Below are positions 58,766-64,000 of a stretch of 64,000 bases of DNA, in pieces; positions within the stretch are counted from its first letter, which is position 1; each line of letters begins with the position of its first letter. The position numbers were made by a program, and so were the translations under genes. The notes under the pieces were generated by a model. That model worked only from the letters and a program-made list of their open reading frames with translations. It did not search any database and was not told the DNA's origin. Source of the DNA: VMDJ01 sp038144195 (GTDB lineage Bacteria > Pseudomonadota > Gammaproteobacteria > Chromatiales > Chromatiaceae); assembly GCA_038144195.1 (NCBI GenBank), contig JAYQNH010000002.1, positions 496,001-560,000 on the forward strand, given 5' to 3'.

Positions 58766-59696
58766 TTATCTGATTTTTTGACGGATCTTCAGCCAAAAAA
58801 CATCGGAGAAAGAAAAAGCTCGAGCGGTCAGGTACCACCAAGAAAGAAACATACAAGCGAGAAAATTGGGCGCAAATCCACCGAGCCACTTAAACGCTCC
58901 GGCAAAACTAAGCGTCAAAGCAACAACCGGATACACCAACAGCCAGCGCCACTCACCTGTGACTATCGGCATTAGTAACACCACAAAAAAGCTCAGTGCA
59001 TGAAGCAATACTAACGCTGGAATCTTCGATGAGGTGATCTGCTTCCAGCTTTGAAAATTACCTTTCCGATGCCAACGCTCGCGACGAAAAAAATGTCCCA
59101 AATCATTTGGGTAACCCATATGCACAGCGTTAATTTTTATCACAGCGAATCATTGCTCCGTTTTGAGCCCGTAGACAGATTTCGGTGTCCTCGCCTGTTT
59201 CAAGCGTTTCATCAAATCCACCAATCTGGTCAAACAAGCTGCGCGACATCATCAAATGACCGCCATTCACAAATACATCTTGTCTTTCAAACAAAGGACC
59301 AAACCATGCTTTGGCAATCCAACTTGCCTCAGGATCAACATCTAAAGTCGAACCCGTCACCAACTTATTGGCTCTAATTTCAGGCAGCAGTGATTCAAAA
59401 CGATCAATCCATTGATCTGTTAAGTAAATATCACCATCTAAAAAGACCAGCACATCACCTTTTGCCTGAGCGACACCGATGTTGCGCACCTTGGCTGGCG
59501 TGGTTTTATAAGGGACTGAAATCACCTGAGCGCCTTCTGCCGCAGCTAAAGCCGAAGTCTCATCGGTAGAGGCATTATCAACAACGATGATTTCGTAATC
59601 CTGACGACCATTTAAAAAGGCATGAATAGAACGCAAATCACGCTGAATAAAGCGCGCTTCGTTTTGAGCAGGGATTACAAATGAAATGAAGGACAT
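58766..59696 (-). CDS. Family 2 glycosyltransferase (frame broken)
   Basis: A GT-A glycosyltransferase of about 310 residues. From the ATG at 59696 it reads SFISFVIPAQNEARFIQRDL, IIVVDNASTDETSALAAAEG, VFLDGDIYLTDQW (the DxD) and GGHLMMSRSLFDQIGGFDET. At 59135-59140 one extra A in AAAAA shifts the frame; removed, it gives CDKINAVHMGYPNDLGHFFR. The end has hydrophobic segments (LVLLHALSFFVVLLMPIV) suggesting membrane association. It sits between the cbb3 and aa3 clusters; in Pseudomonas the equivalent position after ctaB holds a SCO-type gene. The acceptor is unknown. Confidence 0.8.
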
Positions 59697-59768
59697 CCTG
59701 TCGTCTCTTGCCACATCACTGTGGAGTAATGAACTTGGCGCCCCTTATCGGCAGCACCAAATAGGAAT

Positions 59769-60671
59769 TTAATTCATAAATAGTGGAACGTAGTGATCGA
59801 CCAGCAATAAGGCAAACAGGATCATCAAATACACGATGGAGAAGCCAAAGGTCTTCATTGGGAGCTTCTCATTGTCATCACGATATAAGCGCACCGCATA
59901 GACCATGAACATCAAGTTCAATGCAACGGCACCCACCAGGTACAACCAACCACTCATGCCATAACTGAACGGCAACAAGGTCACAACAAACAGCAGAACT
60001 GTGTAAAGCAGGATCTGCAGGCGGGTGTAATCCTTACCATGGGTGACCGGCAACATTGGCATACCAACTTTTTTGTAGTCATCCGCACGATGAATCGCCA
60101 AAGCCCAGAAATGCGGTGGCGTCCAAGTAAAGATAATCAAGAACAACAGCAAAGCACCTGGATCAACACTGCCAGTAACAGCCGTCCAACCTAATAACGG
60201 TGGCGCAGCACCGGCAGCTCCACCAATAACAATGTTTTGTGGTGTCGCACGCTTGAGATACATGGTGTAAATCACTGCATAGCCGATAAGTGAGAAAAAG
60301 GTTAACGCGGCCGTGAGCACATTCACCCACATAATCAGAATCGCCATTGAAATAGCGCCAATCGCTAAGGCAAAGATCAGTGCATCACGCGACTTCATCG
60401 CGCCCTGCGGTATCGGACGATTGTGCGTACGACCCATGATGGCATCAATCTTTTGATCCACCACATGATTAATCGCTGCAGCAGAACCTGAAGCCAAACC
60501 AATACCCAAGGTACCGAAGATCACTGCATCTAAAGGTGGCAAGCCAGGCACCGCCAACAACATGCCAACGATTGCCGTAAAGACGATGAGCGCAACAACC
60601 TTAGGTTTACATAGCTCAAGATAATCGCGCCAGCAGACGCGTTTTGATTCGTTTAGTACTGACGTCGCCAT
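59769..60671 (-). CDS. ctaB: Protohaem IX farnesyltransferase (haem O synthase)
   Basis: CtaB (CyoE) farnesylates haem B to haem O, the precursor of haem A for the aa3 oxidase. The 300 residues form a UbiA-type polytopic membrane enzyme. CWRDYLELCKPKVVALIVFT opens the enzyme; the substrate-binding aspartates are in NHVVDQKIDAIMGRTHNRPI. GWTAVTGSVDPGALLLFLII and FTWTPPHFWALAIHRADDYK are highly conserved. It overlaps the ctaA end by 19 bases. Confidence 0.96.
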   Translation of the reverse strand: MATSVLNESKRVCWRDYLELCKPKVVALIVFTAIVGMLLAVPGLPPLDAVIFGTLGIGLASGSAAAINHVVDQKIDAIMGRTHNRPIPQGAMKSRDALIFALAIGAISMAILIMWVNVLTAALTFFSLIGYAVIYTMYLKRATPQNIVIGGAAGAAPPLLGWTAVTGSVDPGALLLFLIIFTWTPPHFWALAIHRADDYKKVGMPMLPVTHGKDYTRLQILLYTVLLFVVTLLPFSYGMSGWLYLVGAVALNLMFMVYAVRLYRDDNEKLPMKTFGFSIVYLMILFALLLVDHYVPLFMN

Positions 60672-61634
60672 AACACGTAATTCACATAAATAACGGAAAG
60701 AAGAAGCAATGCCGCAACCAAGTTATGCAACACCGCAACAGTGAGTGGCAAATGGAACACAACATTGCTGATGCCCAATGCAACTTGGGTGAATAACAAC
60801 ACCAACATCACCTTAGAGGCTGAAGCCAGCATGCCACCTTGTTTAATCATTGCTACCGCTAAGCCTAGTAGATAGACGAAGGTAATCAATGCGCCAATGC
60901 GATGGGTTAAATGAATTGCCTGTACGCGCCGGGTGCTCTAACACACCAAACTCATAATTCACACCAATACCGCGCCACATCACAAAGGCTTCTGAGAAAT
61001 CGGTTTCTGGCATCCAGACACCATGACAGGTCGGGAAGTCAGTACAAGCTAGCGCTGCATAGTTTGTACTTGTCCAACCACCCAGGGCTATCTGCATGAT
61101 CAAAATAATCAAACCAAGCATCGCCCAAGGTTTAAATGAAGGATTAACAATGGTTGATCGCCGATCAGTCGCGATAAGCAGTAACAAGAACAATAAAGAG
61201 AGCGTTGTAAAACCACCCAGCAAATGCCCCATCACCACCAGCGGTTTAAGCAACAGGGTTACTGTCCACATACCCAAAGCGGCTTGGAATATAACAACGC
61301 CAACAATAAGGTAGGCAAGCAACACGGGCTGATTTGGATCGCTTGAACGGCGGCGCCAAGACCACACCGTAATCGCTAAGATTAAAAGCCCCAAGGTGCC
61401 AGCGACATATCGATGGATCATCTCGAGCCAGCCCTTATGCGGCTCGAGTGGTCGTTGCTCTAAATAATGTTTCTCATCCACTGCTTCTTCAGCATGTGGA
61501 ACGATCCACTCACCGTAACAACCCGGCCAATCAGGACAACCTAAACCAGCATCCGCAAGACGCGTCCAAGCACCCATGATGATCACACACAGGGTGAATA
61601 CGATGCTGAACTTGATAAAGGTTGCGTAACGCAT
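60653..61634 (-). CDS. ctaA: Haem A synthase (COX15/CtaA; frame broken)
   Basis: CtaA oxidises haem O to haem A. The N-terminal frame (61634 to about 60930) has MGAWTRLADAGLGCPDWPGC, EMIHRYVAGTLGLLILAITV with a haem-ligand His, VVMGHLLGGFTTLSLLFLLL and GGWTSTNYAALACTDFPTCH. Just after GVLEHP an extra base near 60935 shifts the frame; removed, it gives VQAIHLTHRIGALITFVYLL with the second-half ligands, then VAVLHNLVAALLLLSVIYVN to 60653. The repaired length is about 327 residues. It is followed by overlapping ctaB. Confidence 0.94.
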
Positions 61635-61637
61635 GGC

Positions 61638-62205
61638 TTAACCTACCTGAGAGATCTTCAACAGCTTCTGAAGATCTTTGAGCATGCCTCTAAAGTTGAC
61701 TGATGAGTCGTAGTACATCATCAAATTACCCAAAGGATCGATCAGAAAAATTTGTTCGCCGACATGATTAAATTTATCGCCCTGAAACGCCGCCTGGTAA
61801 GTCTCTGGTAACGCTCCCAGTTCCAATAAATCCTGATGCTCCGCTTTCAGCGTCTCACTTAATGCCCCACTTGGCTCAAACACCACGCGACGCACGCGCT
61901 CGAAGTCTTTGTTGATCGCAATGCGTAGCTGACGAGTTAGATACAGTTGATCCTGACACTGCTTCTCACAACCCTGAGGCGCAAGCACAACATAAGTCCA
62001 CCGTCCTTTGAGTGGCTCCAGCTTTTTCACCCAAAACATCGTATTGCAAAGGACGTGCTGGAGAGATGAATTGGCCATTATTGGTTGTTACAGTCACGCC
62101 ATGTTCGCCAACATACTTCCAAGCAATGTAAGCCGAGACTGGCGGTAATAAAAAGATGGCAAACAACGCAAGCAGCTGACGCTGTGATTTTGATAAGTTT
62201 TTCAC
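61638..62205 (-). CDS. Thioredoxin-like membrane-anchored protein of the aa3 oxidase cluster (frame broken)
   Basis: A membrane-anchored protein of about 188 residues between SURF1 and CtaA, equivalent in position to the hypothetical gene between surf1 and ctaA in Pseudomonas. It begins at GTG 62205, which overlaps the SURF1 stop (GTGA). It has one helix (LLALFAIFLLPPVSAYIAWK). At about 62030 one extra A is removed to give DVLGEKLEPLKGRWTYVVLA; then PQGCEKQCQDQLYLTRQLRI carries a Cx3C like the SCO copper site. The end is LIDPLGNLMMYY, a thioredoxin-fold strand. It may help insert copper or reduce disulfides in oxidase subunits; this is inferred. Confidence 0.8.
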
Positions 62206-62957
62206 GAATCTAACCCCTCTTCGTGATGACGCGATGCGCGTTTCGTATTCACGCCCAAATAAATGATTAACAAGGCCGTCGCCAAACCAAACCACTGCAC
62301 GGCATAACCAACATGTTTCTCCGGCGTGATCTCTTCAACCGGCATCCAATCAAATGCTAGCGAGCCCGGCTGATCTTCACTTAACACCAATGAATACGGC
62401 AGCAAATCGATGCCCAGTCGCTGAGCGATCTCTGCAACATCCACATACTGCATAACGGTAAGTTGATCATTTTGCAGCCCTTCAGGTTGATCCATACGCA
62501 AACCAACAGACTCAGGCCGGTCGAGATGACCAATCACTTCTACCTTTGCAGTTGGCACTGGCAGAAATGGCAAACTCGATCGGTCACCACCTATTGAAAC
62601 CCAACCGCGATTGACTAAAAGACTTTGCCCATCGATCGCATTAAAAACGGTAAACACATGGTAGCCAGACTGACCATTGCGCACGCGGTTGTCCAATAAC
62701 CATTGGCGTCCTTGGTCAAAATATCCTTCGACTCGCGCAGGACGGAAACGCTGCTGCTCAACATCAACCAATTTACTGTTTAGCACCAGCTCAGTTGCCT
62801 CACTTTGAGCAACACGATCTTGGATTAGTGTCTGCTTTTCGACAGAGCGTCCAAGCTGCCAATTACCTAGGCTGAGTAACAAAATCATCAACAACACGAA
62901 CACCACGCTTGGAATCAAGCGCGGTATAAATATCCAGTTGTTGAATCGAATCACCAT
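62202..62957 (-). CDS. SURF1-family cytochrome oxidase assembly protein
   Basis: SURF1 helps assemble subunit I and haem A in aa3-type oxidases. The 251 residues have an N-terminal helix (LIPSVVFVLLMILLLSLGNW) followed by the conserved WQLGRSVEKQTLI, RPARVEGYFDQGRQWLLDNR, GYHVFTVFNAIDGQSLLVNR and GWVSIG. The C-terminal helix has KHVGYAVQWFGLATALLIIY. This two-helix topology with a large periplasmic domain is typical. It is divergent from the DUF2909 gene at 63048. Confidence 0.95.
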   Translation of the reverse strand: MVIRFNNWIFIPRLIPSVVFVLLMILLLSLGNWQLGRSVEKQTLIQDRVAQSEATELVLNSKLVDVEQQRFRPARVEGYFDQGRQWLLDNRVRNGQSGYHVFTVFNAIDGQSLLVNRGWVSIGGDRSSLPFLPVPTAKVEVIGHLDRPESVGLRMDQPEGLQNDQLTVMQYVDVAEIAQRLGIDLLPYSLVLSEDQPGSLAFDWMPVEEITPEKHVGYAVQWFGLATALLIIYLGVNTKRASRHHEEGLDS

Positions 62958-63047
62958 AAATACCTGTTTCTATTGCTATAATCTCGCGCAGTTTACAATC
63001 AGTAACCGCATTAATCATCGGTTAATGCACAACCTTGGAGACCCCTC

Positions 63048-63275
63048 ATGCTTACGAAAATGGCAGTCCTCGTAATTTTTGTCGCCATCGTCATCGCACT
63101 TGGCTCAAGCCTGGTTTATCTCGTTAAAGATAAAGGCGGCGACTCAAACCGTATGGTTAAAGCCCTCACCTTCCGTGTTGGCTTATCGCTCAGCTTATTC
63201 ATCTTATTGATGATCTTGGGTGCGACTGATGTTATTCAGTTACATGGCTTGTACCCACAGCCACCAGCTCAATAA
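63048..63275 (+). CDS. DUF2909 twin-transmembrane protein
   Basis: A 75-residue membrane protein with two helices (MAVLVIFVAIVIALGSSLVY and VGLSLSLFILLMILGATDVI) joined by KDKGGDSNRMVKALTFR. It matches the small DUF2909 family found between the subunit III gene and SURF1 in Pseudomonas-type aa3 clusters. It is the only plus-strand gene of this cluster, preceded by GGAG and followed by a strong bidirectional terminator. The function is unknown, but conserved position suggests oxidase assembly. Confidence 0.9.
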   Translation: MLTKMAVLVIFVAIVIALGSSLVYLVKDKGGDSNRMVKALTFRVGLSLSLFILLMILGATDVIQLHGLYPQPPAQ

Positions 63276-63277
63276 GC

Positions 63278-63316
63278 AAAAGAGCGAGGTCGCATAGCGG
63301 CCTCGCTCTTGTTTTT
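63278..63316. terminator. Bidirectional hairpin terminator after DUF2909
   Basis: A long stem AAGAGCGAGGTCGC/GCGGCCTCGCTCTT with loop ATA is followed by TTGTTTTT on the plus strand. The minus strand lacks a strong T run, but the hairpin also lies between the two convergent genes. Confidence 0.85.
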
Positions 63317-63358
63317 GATTAGCGCGGTACCGCTACGCTAATCGTTTCTTTTTCTTCC

Positions 63359-64000
63359 TTACAGTACGTAAACGAAGATGAACAATCCCAACCACACCAC
63401 GTCAACGAAGTGCCAATACCAAGCGACGGCTTCGAAAGCAAAATGGTTTTCGTGAGTAAAGTGAGCTTTGTTCGCACGTAACATAATCACGAACAGCATC
63501 ACCGTACCAATCGTTACGTGGAAACCGTGGAAACCGGTCAACATGTAGAAGGTTGAACCATAGATGCCCGAACCCAATGTTAGGTTGAGGTCACCGTAAG
63601 CGTGGATGTACTCGTACGCTTGGAAGCCTAGGAAGATCGCACCCAGCGCAACCGTAGCCGCCAGCCAAAGTACCGTCTTACTTTTATCACCCGCTTTCAA
63701 TGCCCAGTGTGAAATCGTCAGCGTCACACCCGAGGTTAACAACAACAAAGTGTTGATAGCCGGAATACCCCATGCACCCATTGTCTGGAACTCGCCACCG
63801 ATATTGTTCGGACCGTTAGTAGGCCATGCTTCAGTGAAGCCAGACCACAAGGTTAAGTGCGTTGATACATCTTCACCCAATAACCATGGCACTGATAGAA
63901 CTCGCGCGTAGAACAAGGCGCCAAAGAAGGCCGCAAAGAACATCACCTCAGAGAAGATGAACCACATCATGCCTTGACGGAATGAACGATCGACTTGCTC
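63359..64000 (-). CDS. ctaE: aa3-type cytochrome c oxidase subunit III (5' end outside window)
   Basis: Subunit III of the haem-copper oxidase. The frame is open to the right edge, so the N-terminus is missing; 213 codons are present. Typical sequence: QGMMWFIFSEVMFFAAFFGA, LWSGFTEAWPTNGPNNIGGE, INTLLLLTSGVTLTISHWAL, GIYGSTFYMLTGFHGFHVTI and AVAWYWHFVDVVWLGLFIFV. The WHFVDVVW and GFHGFH motifs are invariant in the family. Subunits I and II and ctaG are expected further right. It ends 43 bases from a terminator and is convergent with DUF2909. Confidence 0.96.
   Translation of the reverse strand, partial: EQVDRSFRQGMMWFIFSEVMFFAAFFGALFYARVLSVPWLLGEDVSTHLTLWSGFTEAWPTNGPNNIGGEFQTMGAWGIPAINTLLLLTSGVTLTISHWALKAGDKSKTVLWLAATVALGAIFLGFQAYEYIHAYGDLNLTLGSGIYGSTFYMLTGFHGFHVTIGTVMLFVIMLRANKAHFTHENHFAFEAVAWYWHFVDVVWLGLFIFVYVL

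Noticed and set aside
58658..58975. 105-codon plus-strand open frame upstream of ccoN
   Set aside because: It overlaps the 3' part of the minus-strand glycosyltransferase, and its sequence (basic, Ser/Lys/Pro-rich) has no recognisable domain.

Overview
The window looks like a chromosome segment of a marine-type gammaproteobacterium. The signs are lipid A/Kdo genes (waaA, an LpxL-type acyltransferase, msbA), glnE-ilvE, cutA-dsbD next to fxsA-groESL, argB-slmA-dut-coaBC-radC-rpmBG-mutM, ftsYEX-rpoH, a complete ccoNOQP-ccoGHIS set, and an aa3 oxidase cluster in the same order as Pseudomonas (subunit III, DUF2909, SURF1, thioredoxin-like, ctaA, ctaB). A species cannot be named from the sequence alone.

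Layout. 1-0.9 kb: start of thiC behind a TPP riboswitch. 1.0-3.2 kb: isoaspartyl methyltransferase-like and rhodanese genes, then convergent waaA. 3.3-8.4 kb (+): lipid A acyltransferase, msbA, two glycosyltransferase-type genes and a methyltransferase. 8.4-17.8 kb (-): a nonulosonic acid operon pseB-pseC-pseF-amidotransferase-hisH2-hisF2-pseG/H-pseI plus a surface-carbohydrate gene. This predicts an amidinated pseudaminic acid on the cell surface. 17.9-22.3 kb: zinc-finger protein, ilvE, a 650-base orphan stretch, glnE. 22.4-24.6 kb: groESL with a perfect CIRCE operator. 24.6-34.5 kb: acuI, fxsA, cutA, a dsbD with two N-terminal alpha domains, a TlpA-like protein, a TSUP permease, slmA, argB, dut, coaBC, radC, rpmB, rpmG. 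34.6-42.1 kb: mutM, two small cytochromes c, ggt, ferredoxin, coaD, rsmD, tandem M16 peptidases. 42.1-45.7 kb: ftsY-ftsE-ftsX and rpoH, with a CIRCE-like repeat before rpoH. 45.7-49.9 kb: an MFS/DUF3833/chalcone-isomerase-like operon, a fasciclin-domain protein and small ORFs. 50-58.5 kb: cbb3 oxidase and its assembly genes. 58.7-64 kb: a glycosyltransferase and the aa3 oxidase maturation genes.

A striking overall feature is the number of broken reading frames. About thirty single-base insertions or deletions, many in homopolymers, plus two in-frame stop codons split genes that should be functional, including ftsX, ccoN, ctaA and glnE. The likeliest cause is uncorrected indel error in the assembly, so joined coordinates are given for the genes affected.

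The most interesting biology is the pseudaminic-acid operon carrying a complete amidotransferase/HisH/HisF trio, with PseG and PseH apparently fused. Next are CIRCE-type operators on both groESL and rpoH, the duplicated DsbD alpha domain, and several unannotated small proteins around 48.7-50.1 kb.
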